A stretch of 16,101 nucleotides of DNA from Brevundimonas sp. (GTDB lineage Bacteria; Pseudomonadota; Alphaproteobacteria; Caulobacterales; Caulobacteraceae), in NCBI GenBank assembly GCA_022712235.1, contig JALAGW010000116.1, positions 1 through 16,101 on the forward strand, written 5' to 3'. Numbering within the stretch: position 1 is the stretch's first letter; each line of letters begins with the position of its first letter. Of this stretch, positions 8,594 through 16,101 are shown one piece after another. The notes beneath the pieces were generated by a model. It worked only from the letters and a program-made list of their open reading frames with translations. It was not told the origin of the DNA and searched no databases. The translations under genes and the position numbers were made by a program.

Positions 8594-10752
8594 GCTTCCC
8601 CGATTTCTCCAAGGTCGACCTCGACCTGACCGCCACCGGCGCCGGTCCTGCGCGCGATCCCTGGCTGACGCCCGAGGGTCTGACGGTGGAAACCGCCTAT
8701 GGTCCCGAGGCGCTGGAAGGCCTCGACGCCATCCACGGCCTGCCGGGCTTTGCGCCCTATATGCGCGGGCCCTATCCGACCATGTACGCGGGCAATCCGT
8801 GGACGATCCGCCAGTACGCGGGCTTCTCGACCGCCGAGGAATCCAACGCCTTCTATCGCCGCAACCTGGCGGCGGGTCAGAAGGGCCTGTCGATCGCCTT
8901 CGACCTGGCCACCCACCGGGGCTATGACAGCGACCACCCGCGGGTGAAGGGCGATGTCGGCATGGCCGGCGTGGCCATCGACAGCATTCTGGACATGCGG
9001 ACCCTGTTCGACGGCATTCCGCTGGATCAGATGTCGGTGTCCATGACCATGAACGGCGCCGTCCTGCCGATCCTGGCCCTCTATGTCGTCGCGGCCGAAG
9101 AACAGGGCGTGCCGCACGCGGCCCTGACCGGAACCATTCAGAACGACATTCTGAAGGAGTTCATGGTCCGCAACACCTACATCTATCCGCCCGAACCCTC
9201 GATGCGGATCATCTCGGACATCTTCGCCTGGACCGCGCAGGAGACGCCGAAGTTCAACTCCATCTCCATCTCCGGCTATCACATGCAGGAGGCCGGGGCC
9301 TCGGCCGAGATCGAGCTGGCCTACACGCTGTCGGACGGTTTGGAATACATCAAGGCCGGCGTCGATGCGGGCATGGACGTGGACCGCTTCGCGCCGCGCC
9401 TGTCCTTCTTCTGGGCCATCGGCATGAACTACTTCATGGAGGTGGCCAAGATGCGGGCCGGCCGCCTGCTGTGGGCCGAAAAGGTCGCCGAGAAGTTCTC
9501 GCCCAAGGACCAGCGGTCCCTGTCGCTGCGCACCCACTGCCAGACCTCGGGCTGGTCGCTGGCCGCGCAGGACGTGTTCAACAATGTCTCGCGCACCATG
9601 GTCGAGGCCATGGCGGCGGCGGGCGGTCAGACCCAGAGCCTGCACACCAACGCCCTGGACGAAGCGCTTGCCCTGCCGACCGACTTTTCGGCCCGGATCG
9701 CGCGCAACACCCAGATCCTGCTGCAGATGGAGACGGGCCTGACCCGCACCATCGACCCCTGGGGCGGCAGCTACTACGTCGAGCGCCTGACCCATGATCT
9801 GGCTGCGCGCGCCCGCGCCCTGATGGACGAGGTCGAGGCGGCGGGCGGCATGGCCAAGGCCATCGAGGCCGGCATTCCCAAGCTGCGCATCGAAGAGGCG
9901 GCCGCCAAGACTCAGGCCCGCATCGACACCGGCAAGCAGACGGTGGTCGGCGTGAACCGCTATCTGAACGATACGCCCGACGACATTCCGATGCTGAAGG
10001 TCGACAACGCGGCCGTTCTGGCCGCCCAGATCGACAAGCTGAAGACGCTGCGCGCCGAGCGCGATCAGGCCGCGCCCGACGCCGCGCTGGAGGCCCTGAC
10101 CGCCGGGGCGCGCGGCGACGCCAATCTGCTGGAGCTGGCGGTGCAGGCCGCCCGCGCCAAGGCCACGGTGGGCGAGATCTCCGACGCGCTGGAGGCTGCG
10201 TTTGGTCGCCACGTCGCCACGGTGAAGACCGTCTCGGGCGTCTATGGCAAGGAGGCGGGCAATGATCCCAAGGTCGCCCGCGCCCGCGACATGGTCGCGA
10301 CCTTTGTCGAGAACGACGGCGGCCCGCCGCGCATCCTGATCGCCAAGCTGGGTCAGGACGGTCACGACCGGGGCCAGAAGGTGGTCGCCACCGGCTATGG
10401 CGACATCGGCTTCGACGTCACCGCCGGTTCGCTGTTCCAGACGCCCGCCGAGGCTGCGCGCGACGCGGTCGAGAAGAACGTCCATGCGGTCGGCGCCTCG
10501 TCGCTGGCGGCCGGACATCTGACGCTCGTGCCCGAACTGCGCGCCGAACTGGCCAGGCTGGGCCGTGAGGACATCATGATCGTGGTCGGCGGCGTCATCC
10601 CGCCCTCGGACGTGCAGCCCCTGCTCGATATGGGCGCGGCCGCCGTCTATCCGCCCGGCTCGGTGATCGCCGACACGGCGGCGGACCTGATTGAAAAGCT
10701 GAACCTGCGTCTGGGCTATGCCCAGCCCGCGCCGGCGGAGAAGAAGTCATGA
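8590..10752 (+). CDS. mutB: Methylmalonyl-CoA mutase large (alpha) subunit, B12-dependent
   Basis: The 720-residue catalytic subunit converts L-methylmalonyl-CoA to succinyl-CoA by an adenosylcobalamin radical mechanism. The substrate TIM barrel occupies about 1-540, with SIAFDLATHRGYDSDHPRV and the catalytic His231 in SGYHMQEAG (His244 of the Propionibacterium enzyme); Tyr76 and Arg74 of TIRQY match Tyr89 and Arg87. The C-terminal cobalamin domain (about 575-720) has the DxHxxG motif DGHDRG with cobalt-ligand His592, then GASSLAAGH and VVGGVIPP. One oddity is that the usual RPW in the CoA-contacting segment is NPW (Asn69). GAGGAGG seven bases before the ATG is the strongest ribosome site in the operon. 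It overlaps mutA and mce by four bases each (ATGA). No meaB-type mutase chaperone gene is in the window. Confidence 0.97.
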   Translation: MSFPDFSKVDLDLTATGAGPARDPWLTPEGLTVETAYGPEALEGLDAIHGLPGFAPYMRGPYPTMYAGNPWTIRQYAGFSTAEESNAFYRRNLAAGQKGLSIAFDLATHRGYDSDHPRVKGDVGMAGVAIDSILDMRTLFDGIPLDQMSVSMTMNGAVLPILALYVVAAEEQGVPHAALTGTIQNDILKEFMVRNTYIYPPEPSMRIISDIFAWTAQETPKFNSISISGYHMQEAGASAEIELAYTLSDGLEYIKAGVDAGMDVDRFAPRLSFFWAIGMNYFMEVAKMRAGRLLWAEKVAEKFSPKDQRSLSLRTHCQTSGWSLAAQDVFNNVSRTMVEAMAAAGGQTQSLHTNALDEALALPTDFSARIARNTQILLQMETGLTRTIDPWGGSYYVERLTHDLAARARALMDEVEAAGGMAKAIEAGIPKLRIEEAAAKTQARIDTGKQTVVGVNRYLNDTPDDIPMLKVDNAAVLAAQIDKLKTLRAERDQAAPDAALEALTAGARGDANLLELAVQAARAKATVGEISDALEAAFGRHVATVKTVSGVYGKEAGNDPKVARARDMVATFVENDGGPPRILIAKLGQDGHDRGQKVVATGYGDIGFDVTAGSLFQTPAEAARDAVEKNVHAVGASSLAAGHLTLVPELRAELARLGREDIMIVVGGVIPPSDVQPLLDMGAAAVYPPGSVIADTAADLIEKLNLRLGYAQPAPAEKKS

Positions 10753-11171
10753 TCAGCAATCTGAACCACGTCGGCGTCGCCACGCCCTCGATCGCGGACT
10801 CGATCAAACTGTATCGCGACATCCTCGGCGCGACCAAGATCGGGGAGCCGTTCGATCTGCCGGCCCAGGGGGTGAAGGTCTGCTTCATCGACACGCCGAC
10901 GGCCCAGATCGAACTGATCGAGCCCTATGACGAGACCAGCCCCATCACCGGCTTCCTGGCCAAGAACCCCAAGGGCGGCCAGCATCACGTCTGCTTCGAG
11001 GTGGCCGACATCCACGCCGCCATCGCCCAGATGCGCGCCAAGGGCGTGACCATCCTGGGCACGGGCGAGCCCCGCATCGGCGCCCACGGCACGCCGGTCG
11101 TCTTCCTGCACCCCAGGGAGATGGGCGGCGTCCTGATCGAGCTGATGGAAACGCCCAAAGAGGCGCACTGA
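10749..11171 (+). CDS. mce: Methylmalonyl-CoA epimerase
   Basis: The 140-residue vicinal-oxygen-chelate protein interconverts D- and L-methylmalonyl-CoA, the step linking PccAB to the mutase. Both halves of the paired beta-alpha-beta-beta-beta fold are visible. Likely metal ligands are His7 in NHVGVA, a histidine of GGQHHVCFEV (79-80) and Glu131 in GVLIELME, all standard for the family and its expected length. It is the last gene of the operon, overlapping the mutB stop by four bases (ATGA), with GGAG eight bases upstream. A strong terminator follows 8 bp after its stop codon. Confidence 0.95.
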   Translation: MISNLNHVGVATPSIADSIKLYRDILGATKIGEPFDLPAQGVKVCFIDTPTAQIELIEPYDETSPITGFLAKNPKGGQHHVCFEVADIHAAIAQMRAKGVTILGTGEPRIGAHGTPVVFLHPREMGGVLIELMETPKEAH

Positions 11172-11175
11172 AGTC

Positions 11176-11205
11176 AAAAGGCCCGGTCGCTGACCGGGCC
11201 TTTTT
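11176..11205. terminator. Rho-independent terminator, probably bidirectional
   Basis: The stem is GGCCCGGTC (11180-11188) with GACCGGGCC (11192-11200), a perfect 9 bp with loop GCT. TTTTT (11201-11205) follows on the plus strand and AAAA (11176-11179) provides a U-tract for the minus strand. It sits between convergent mce (plus) and a TonB-dependent receptor gene (minus), so it can end both transcripts. Confidence 0.93.
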
Positions 11206-11230
11206 CTTGTCGAGCTTGAACCATCCTCGC

Positions 11231-11302
11231 CGTCATCCTCGGACTTGATCCGAGACGAGCGCGTCCCTACGCCCGGCCCTCGGGTCAAGCCCGAGGGTGA
11301 CG
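11231..11302. repeat. REP-like inverted repeat pair
   Basis: Two 24-base arms (11231-11254 and 11279-11302) are reverse complements with three mismatches. Each arm can also fold by itself: CTCGGA-CTTGA-TCCGAG on the left, and CCCTCGGG-TCAAG-CCCGAGGG around 11278-11298 on the right. The CGTCAnCCTCGG-CTTGA-CCGAG pattern resembles dispersed extragenic palindromes that are very common in alphaproteobacteria. It lies just downstream of the receptor stop codon and may protect mRNA 3' ends. Confidence 0.75.
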
Positions 11303-11312
11303 AAGCAGGGGG

Positions 11313-13829
11313 TCAGAACAGAATCTTGCGGAAGCTGATCCGGAAGGTCCGGCCCAACGGGTCCAGGTAGTCGGGCTGATAGGCCTGAGGCGTTTCGCCC
11401 AGGCCGTTCCGCACGTCCATCTTCTGATCGAACAGGTTTTCGACCCCGACGCTGACGCGGGCGCCCTTCAGCCACGGATATTTCGCCACCCAGGTCTGAC
11501 GCGACGACAGGTCGGCGAACAGGTTCAGGTTCACCGTCGTCAGGTCCGAGAAGGTCAGGTCGCTGGCGTCGTCGCCGCCGTTGATCCGGGTGGACTCCTT
11601 CCAGTTGGCGTTCAGGAAGCCGCCCATGCCGCTCTTGAACAGGCCCATCTGGAGCTGGACCTCGTTGCGCGACTGACCGCCGCGCGAGCCCGTGGCGGCG
11701 CCGTCCAGCAGGTCCAGAACCGGCAGGCCGTCGCGGATCGTGATCTCATCCTGGATGCGGTAGGTGTGGTAGAGCGAGACGTTGAAGCGGCCCTGGCCGG
11801 GTTGCATCGTCGGGCCGCGCCCGCCGCGACCCCCGCCGCCCATCTGCATCCGCACGCCGCCGCCGGGCGGAGGACCGCCCGCACCGCCGCCCGGAGGCCG
11901 GCCGCCTTCGACGCGCATGCCGCCGCCGCCCGGACCGCGCTGACCCATCCGCGCCGCCGCTGCCGGATCGGGCTTGCCGAACGGGGTCGAGAAGTTCAGG
12001 CCCCAGCGGATTTCCTGCTGCTCGGCCTTCTGGAAGTTCAGCGGCCGGGCGTCGATCGACAGCAGGTTGCCGTCCAGATCCCGCGTGAAGCGCTCGGGCA
12101 GGGCCGCTTCCAGTTCAGGCGTGATGGTCGGGAAGGCGGCGATGGACCCTTCGACCTCGGTGCGGCTGTAGTTGGCGGTCAGGCGCAGGTCCTTGTCCTT
12201 CAGCGGCGTGAAGTTGAAGCCCAGCTTCAGGATGCGCTTGGTTTCCTCGGACAGGCCGGCGTTGCCGCCCTCGATGCGGGTGATGTTGACCGACTGGCCG
12301 GTGGCGAAATCATAGACCGGCACATTGGGGGTCGAGATGGTCGGATCGTTCAGCTGCGACATCGACGGGGCGTTCTGCTCGTCGCTCCAGCTGACGTTGA
12401 AGTTGATGGGGCTCCACGGCGACCAGTTCAGCCCCAGGGTGTAGGATGACAGCCCGCCGAAGTCGGACAGGTCCTGATAGGCCAGGTTCAGGTTGGCTGA
12501 CAGGTCGCCCAGCACGCCCAGGACCTCGCGGTCGCGGCTGGCGATCGGCAGGTTGAAATTGCCCGAGGCGCTGGTCCGGTCGCGCGACAGCGAACGCTCC
12601 GAGAAGACGCCCGAGCGCACGCTTTCGGAATCCAGGGTCTGGGTGTCGAAGCCGACCTTGAAGGTCGAGGCCAGGGCGCCCGCCGGGCCTTCCCAGGCGT
12701 TCCCGTTGATGACGGCTTCGAGGTTGCCGCTGCTGGACACGGACCGGGCGGTGTCGAAGGGCAGGCGCGGCAGCAGATCGCTGTCGCCGAACGGGGCGAT
12801 CAGGCCCGCCGTCACGCCCGCCTGCAGGGCGTCCTGGTCCAGTCCGCGTCCGGTGCGGGTCTTGGTCTCGGTGCGGTCATAGCCGCCCGTCAGCGTCCAG
12901 CGCCAATCGCCCAGATAGCCGTCCATCAGGGCGCCGACCTTGCCTTCCAGGGTGTCGGTGGTGCGCGACAGGGCGTCCGGCGCGTTCAGATACAGTTGTT
13001 CAGAGATGCTGGACGGCGGCAGGGCCAGTTGGACGCTCGGCAGGCCCTGCCAGGACAGCCGCGAAGTGTCCTCCAGGCTGGCGCTCAGCGTCAGGGCGGT
13101 GGTGTCGTTCAGATCGCGCACCACCGAGCCGGCGACCGACGCCTGCTCCTGCTTGGCCAGCAGGGTGCGGTAGTCGGCGGGATCGCCGTCCTCTCGCCGG
13201 ATGTCGCGCTCGGTCTCGAACAGAGGGGTGTCGTTCTCGTATTCCAGATCCAGGGTCGTGCGCTGCTTGCCGGCGATGCGCAGGATGTTACTTTCCAGAT
13301 CGCTGACCGTGCGGCCGCCTTCGTCCGGACGGCGGACGCTGGCCTGCATGGTCAGGGAGCGGAAATTAGCCTTGAGGACGAAGTTCACCACCCGCTGGTC
13401 GGCGCTGTAGCCGTAGGAGAGGGCGGTTTCCTCGGGCAGGATCTCGGTGCGCTCGATGGCCTCGGGCGGGATGCCGCGGATTTCCTGGAAGCCCGAAATG
13501 CGCCGTCCGTTGACTAGGAAGACCGGCGAGCCGCCGCGCGAGCTGCGCGTCACCGGCTCCAGCAGGGTCATCAACTCCTGAATGCTGCTGGCGCCATAGG
13601 CCTTCAGCTGTTCCTCATCCAGCACCAGCTCGGGCTCATAATCGCCCAGCGCCGCGCCCCGGCGCTTGGTCGAAACGGCCTGGATCTCGCCCAGGTCATA
13701 GGCTTCCTGGTCGTCGATGGCCGGGACGGCCGGGGTCTGGGTCTGCGGAGCCGCGACGGGCGCTGTCGTCGCCGTGTCCGCATTGGGATCGAGCGAGGCA
13801 AGAGCAAGAAGCAGAACGACGGGCGACAT
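11313..13829 (-). CDS. TonB-dependent outer-membrane receptor, substrate unknown, with Gly/Pro-rich insertion
   Basis: The 838-residue protein starts with a short hydrophobic stretch (MSPVVLLLALAS) as signal peptide and an Ala/Pro/Thr-rich linker. The plug region (about 45-155) contains DLGEIQAVSTKRR, a possible TonB-box area, then SPVFLVNGRRISGFQEIRGIPPEAIERTEIL and SADQRVVNFVLK. The rest has long beta-barrel strands, ending in FRISFRKILF with the terminal Phe of outer-membrane proteins. Residues about 630-680 are an insertion dominated by Gly, Pro, Arg and Met, just before the strand RFNVSLYHTYRIQDEI; from memory, similar receptors in sphingomonads and caulobacters carry such loops. The signal peptide lacks a basic n-region, yet an in-frame TAG upstream excludes a longer protein. 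AGGAC precedes the ATG by five bases. The substrate cannot be deduced. Confidence 0.85.
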   Translation of the reverse strand: MSPVVLLLALASLDPNADTATTAPVAAPQTQTPAVPAIDDQEAYDLGEIQAVSTKRRGAALGDYEPELVLDEEQLKAYGASSIQELMTLLEPVTRSSRGGSPVFLVNGRRISGFQEIRGIPPEAIERTEILPEETALSYGYSADQRVVNFVLKANFRSLTMQASVRRPDEGGRTVSDLESNILRIAGKQRTTLDLEYENDTPLFETERDIRREDGDPADYRTLLAKQEQASVAGSVVRDLNDTTALTLSASLEDTSRLSWQGLPSVQLALPPSSISEQLYLNAPDALSRTTDTLEGKVGALMDGYLGDWRWTLTGGYDRTETKTRTGRGLDQDALQAGVTAGLIAPFGDSDLLPRLPFDTARSVSSSGNLEAVINGNAWEGPAGALASTFKVGFDTQTLDSESVRSGVFSERSLSRDRTSASGNFNLPIASRDREVLGVLGDLSANLNLAYQDLSDFGGLSSYTLGLNWSPWSPINFNVSWSDEQNAPSMSQLNDPTISTPNVPVYDFATGQSVNITRIEGGNAGLSEETKRILKLGFNFTPLKDKDLRLTANYSRTEVEGSIAAFPTITPELEAALPERFTRDLDGNLLSIDARPLNFQKAEQQEIRWGLNFSTPFGKPDPAAAARMGQRGPGGGGMRVEGGRPPGGGAGGPPPGGGVRMQMGGGGRGGRGPTMQPGQGRFNVSLYHTYRIQDEITIRDGLPVLDLLDGAATGSRGGQSRNEVQLQMGLFKSGMGGFLNANWKESTRINGGDDASDLTFSDLTTVNLNLFADLSSRQTWVAKYPWLKGARVSVGVENLFDQKMDVRNGLGETPQAYQPDYLDPLGRTFRISFRKILF

Positions 13830-13977
13830 GGGGAGTCCTGGCTAGACCGAAAGCTTAGGGCGTCGATCTGCTTGGAGACTGATGGTCGCCGAAAAATGAC
13901 GCCCAGGCCTCTGTCAGATTAACAGCCTGTAATGACGCGCAAATGTCACAGCAGGCTCGACAGTGATCTAACGAACG
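13830..13977 (-). promoter_or_regulatory. Probable promoter region of the receptor gene
   Basis: This region holds no gene. Two imperfect dyads are visible: CTGTCAGATTAACAG (13911-13925) and TGAC-N8-GTCA (13933-13948). On the minus strand, TTGCGC and TAATCT about 15 bases apart could be weak -35 and -10 elements. They fall between these dyads, a sensible place for an operator, but no known regulator motif was recognised. Confidence 0.35.
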
Positions 13978-14015
13978 AAGGGGCGGCGTCCGTCGCACGC
14001 CGCCCCTTCTTTTTT
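13978..14015. terminator. Strong hairpin terminator between the two receptor genes
   Basis: AAGGGGCGGCGT (13978-13989) pairs perfectly with 13997-14008, a 12-bp stem with a 7-base loop. The run of six T (14010-14015) is on the plus strand. For the minus-strand transcript ending at 14030 the following sequence is the weaker TTCGTTCGTT, so termination in that direction is probable but less certain. It implies that the two receptor genes are separate transcription units. Confidence 0.7.
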
Positions 14016-14029
14016 AGACTTCGATGAAA

Positions 14030-16096
14030 TCAGAAGCGGGCGCGGACCCCCACCACGAGGTTGCGGCCGCGTTGCGGCGCGGTCTCGGCCAGGAAGGAGG
14101 CGTGGTTCAGCGCCAACTCGTCCAGCAGGTTGGTCCCGCGCAGGAAGACCTGCGACTTCACCCCGGCCAGCTCGACATCATAGGCCACGGTGGCGTTGAC
14201 CATGTTGTAGCCCGGCGTCTCGCTTTCGAAGGCGGCGATGTCGTTCTGCTTGAAGGTGCGGCTGTATTCGACGTCGCCCGACCAGGGCCCTGCGAAGGCC
14301 TCGGCGCGGACGCCGACGCGGGCGGCGGGGATACGGGGCAGGTTGCCGCCGTCGCCCTTCAGCTCGCCGCGCACATAGTCGCCGAACACCGTGGCTGACA
14401 GCCAGGGCGTCAGCTGCTGGCGCACCTCGCCCTCGATCCCGGTGAAGGTCGCGTCGGCTTGACTGTACTGGATCAGGCGGAAGTCCTCGAACTGGTCCAG
14501 GGTCCGGGCGAAGATGTAGTCGTCGTAGACGTAGTGATAGGCGCTGACCGAGGCCGTGGTGGAGCCCGCCGTCTTGCGCAGGGTCAGCTCCAGGGCGTTG
14601 GCTGTTTCGACATCCAGACCGCTGTCACCCATCTCATAGGTGTTGGTCGCCAGGTGGACGCCGTCGGCATAGAGTTCCTGCGCCGAGGGCGCGCGCTGCG
14701 AGCGCGACAGCGACACCGCGCCGGTCCAGCCGGGCATGAAGTGCCAGACCGCCGAGCCCGAGATCGAGAAGGGCTTGTGCTCCGTATCGGCCAGACCGAG
14801 GGCCGAGGCCTCCTGCCATTCCTGACGCAGGGCGCCCTCGAAATGCCAGTCGCCCAGTTCGTACTCCTCCATCACGAACAGGCCGGTGTTCTTGGTCGTG
14901 CTGGGGGCCAGGAAGCTCTCCTCGCCCACGGCGGCGAAGTCGCTCTTGCTCAGTTGAAGGCCGACCACGCCCTTGAACCCGGCGATCTCGCGATGCTGGG
15001 CCTCGATCCGGCCATCATAGCCCTCGTTGGTGAAGGTGGTCGAGACGACGCCTTCCTCCAGTTCCTGATGCTGATAGTCAGTGTAGCCCGCACGCAGGCG
15101 GACGTTCTCGATACCGGGCAGGGGATCGCGCAGTTCACCGCGCAGGTCGAAGCGGCGGCTCTTCAGCCGGACCTCGGGCACGCCGTGGTCGTGATCGTGT
15201 TCCTCGCCCTCTTCGTGATCGTGGTCGTCGTGGTCATGATCGTCGTGACCGCCGCAATGCAGGTGGTCGCCGTGCGGGTGGCAGCCCTCGTATTCATGGG
15301 TGTGACCGGCCAGTCCATAGCGGCTGGTCTGTTCGGTATAGGCCGCGCCCAGATAGCCGCGCGATCCGATGTATGAGGCGCCGAGCGTCGCGGTCGAGGT
15401 CTCGTTGTAGGAACCGTCCAGACGCGGTTCGTCCCAGTCAGGCACCTTGTAATCGTCGGCCTTGCGCGCGGCCGCCTCGACGCGGACGGCGAAGTTTCCG
15501 GCGCCGACCGTCATGCCGACCACGCCCGCTTCTTCGTTGTCGACCGAGCCGCGACGGTATTCGGCCACGCCTTCGCCGCCGTTGGCCGGGACGCGGGTCG
15601 GGATCTTCTTGTCCAGAAGGTTGACCGCCCCGCCGATGGCGCCGCCGCCATAGAGAAGGGCCGAGGGGCCGCGCAGGATCTCGATGCCCTCCAGCAGCAG
15701 GGGCTCGCCCGAGATGGCGTGGTCGGGTGAGACTTCGGACGCGTCCATCAGGCCCGCGCCTTCGCTCAGCACCTTGACGCGCGGGGCGGCCTGACCGCGC
15801 ACCACCGGACGGCTGGCGCCGCCGCCGAAGGTGTCGGAATTGACGCCGGGAATGCCGCTGAGGGTGTCGCCCAGGGTCGACTGACGGCGGTGCACCAGGT
15901 CGTCGCCGCTCAGCAGGGCGACGTGCGAGCCCACGTCGTCGCCGGCGCGGCCCAGGGGCAGGGCGCGCACCACGACGTCGGCGATCTCGGTCGGCTCGTC
16001 CTGTTGCGCCGTCTGGATCACGTCGTCGGCGGCGAAGGCGGAAGTCGAAAGGGCGGCGGCCCCGGCAGCGGTCAGCAGGAAGGTTTGAAGTCGCAA
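14030..16096 (-). CDS. TonB-dependent receptor, ZnuD-like probable zinc receptor (start uncertain, at window edge)
   Basis: The 688-residue form starts with a good signal peptide (RLQTFLLTAAGAAALSTSAFA, then ADD). The TonB-box/plug region is about 35-165, with VVVRALPLG, GVNSDTFGGGASRPVVRGQ and EGIEILRGPSALLYGGGAIGGAVNLLD. A barrel of about 520 residues follows, ending in VVGVRARF with the terminal aromatic. Residues 265-304 hold 14 histidines and 2 cysteines among many acidic residues (coded by 15185-15304). ZnuD-type zinc receptors have an external His-rich loop of this kind, so zinc (or another divalent metal) uptake is inferred. The first codon used is TTG (16094-16096). Its ribosome site would lie beyond the window, and a longer start just outside cannot be excluded (the open frame continues to the edge). 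Confidence 0.85.
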   Translation of the reverse strand: MRLQTFLLTAAGAAALSTSAFAADDVIQTAQQDEPTEIADVVVRALPLGRAGDDVGSHVALLSGDDLVHRRQSTLGDTLSGIPGVNSDTFGGGASRPVVRGQAAPRVKVLSEGAGLMDASEVSPDHAISGEPLLLEGIEILRGPSALLYGGGAIGGAVNLLDKKIPTRVPANGGEGVAEYRRGSVDNEEAGVVGMTVGAGNFAVRVEAAARKADDYKVPDWDEPRLDGSYNETSTATLGASYIGSRGYLGAAYTEQTSRYGLAGHTHEYEGCHPHGDHLHCGGHDDHDHDDHDHEEGEEHDHDHGVPEVRLKSRRFDLRGELRDPLPGIENVRLRAGYTDYQHQELEEGVVSTTFTNEGYDGRIEAQHREIAGFKGVVGLQLSKSDFAAVGEESFLAPSTTKNTGLFVMEEYELGDWHFEGALRQEWQEASALGLADTEHKPFSISGSAVWHFMPGWTGAVSLSRSQRAPSAQELYADGVHLATNTYEMGDSGLDVETANALELTLRKTAGSTTASVSAYHYVYDDYIFARTLDQFEDFRLIQYSQADATFTGIEGEVRQQLTPWLSATVFGDYVRGELKGDGGNLPRIPAARVGVRAEAFAGPWSGDVEYSRTFKQNDIAAFESETPGYNMVNATVAYDVELAGVKSQVFLRGTNLLDELALNHASFLAETAPQRGRNLVVGVRARF

Positions 16097-16101
16097 GGCA
16101 C

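Noticed and set aside
14010..14015. T-run on the plus strand taken as the end of a plus-strand transcript
   Set aside because: No plus-strand gene lies upstream within this stretch; the hairpin is better explained as ending the minus-strand receptor transcript.
14459..15376. Plus-strand open frame with a hydrophobic Val/Ile-rich stretch, like a membrane protein
   Set aside because: The hydrophobic stretch is simply the reverse of the His/Asp-rich codons of the zinc-receptor loop (GTG, ATC and GTC from CAC, GAT and GAC). The receptor on the other strand is well supported.

Overview
The window looks like chromosomal DNA of a high-GC alphaproteobacterium, most likely a Caulobacterales member close to Brevundimonas or Caulobacter. 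That placement is inferred from three things: strongly GC-biased third codon positions, two outer-membrane TonB-dependent receptors, and the style of the intergenic hairpin repeats. No rRNA, tRNA, CRISPR array, transposase or phage gene was seen. The layout is that of a stable metabolic locus, not a mobile island.

Left part (1-3545). A partial LysR-type regulator (minus) diverges from mmsA (plus), the CoA-acylating methylmalonate-semialdehyde dehydrogenase of valine and thymine breakdown, which releases propionyl-CoA. After mmsA comes a hairpin-rich intergenic repeat. Then, on the minus strand, lies a ScfR-family (short-chain fatty acyl-CoA regulator, PccR/RamB-like) XRE protein.

Central part (3546-11205). 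The divergent ScfR/pccB spacer holds a perfect 17-bp inverted pair of TTTGCAAA-type operators, a third related site and a separate 14-bp palindrome. Next is a tight five-gene operon pccB-pccA-mutA-mutB-mce, with gaps of 9 bp, 0 bp, a 4-bp overlap and a 4-bp overlap, closed by a strong bidirectional terminator. Together these genes carry propionyl-CoA through D-methylmalonyl-CoA and L-methylmalonyl-CoA to succinyl-CoA. mmsA feeds the same pool, so the left and central parts form one propionyl-CoA production, disposal and sensing module.

Right part (11206-16101). A REP-like inverted repeat is followed by two TonB-dependent receptors, both on the minus strand. One has an unknown substrate and a Gly/Pro-rich insertion. 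The other resembles ZnuD zinc receptors and carries a 14-histidine loop. The second gene reaches the window edge and its start is uncertain.

The most noteworthy points are the operator architecture between scfR and pccB, the unusually short MutA with no cobalamin-like domain, an Arg-to-Asn change in the CoA-binding segment of MutB, a phased TGCA array before mmsA, and the two receptor insertions. I found no clearly new type of system; the main content is a known pathway with distinctive regulation.
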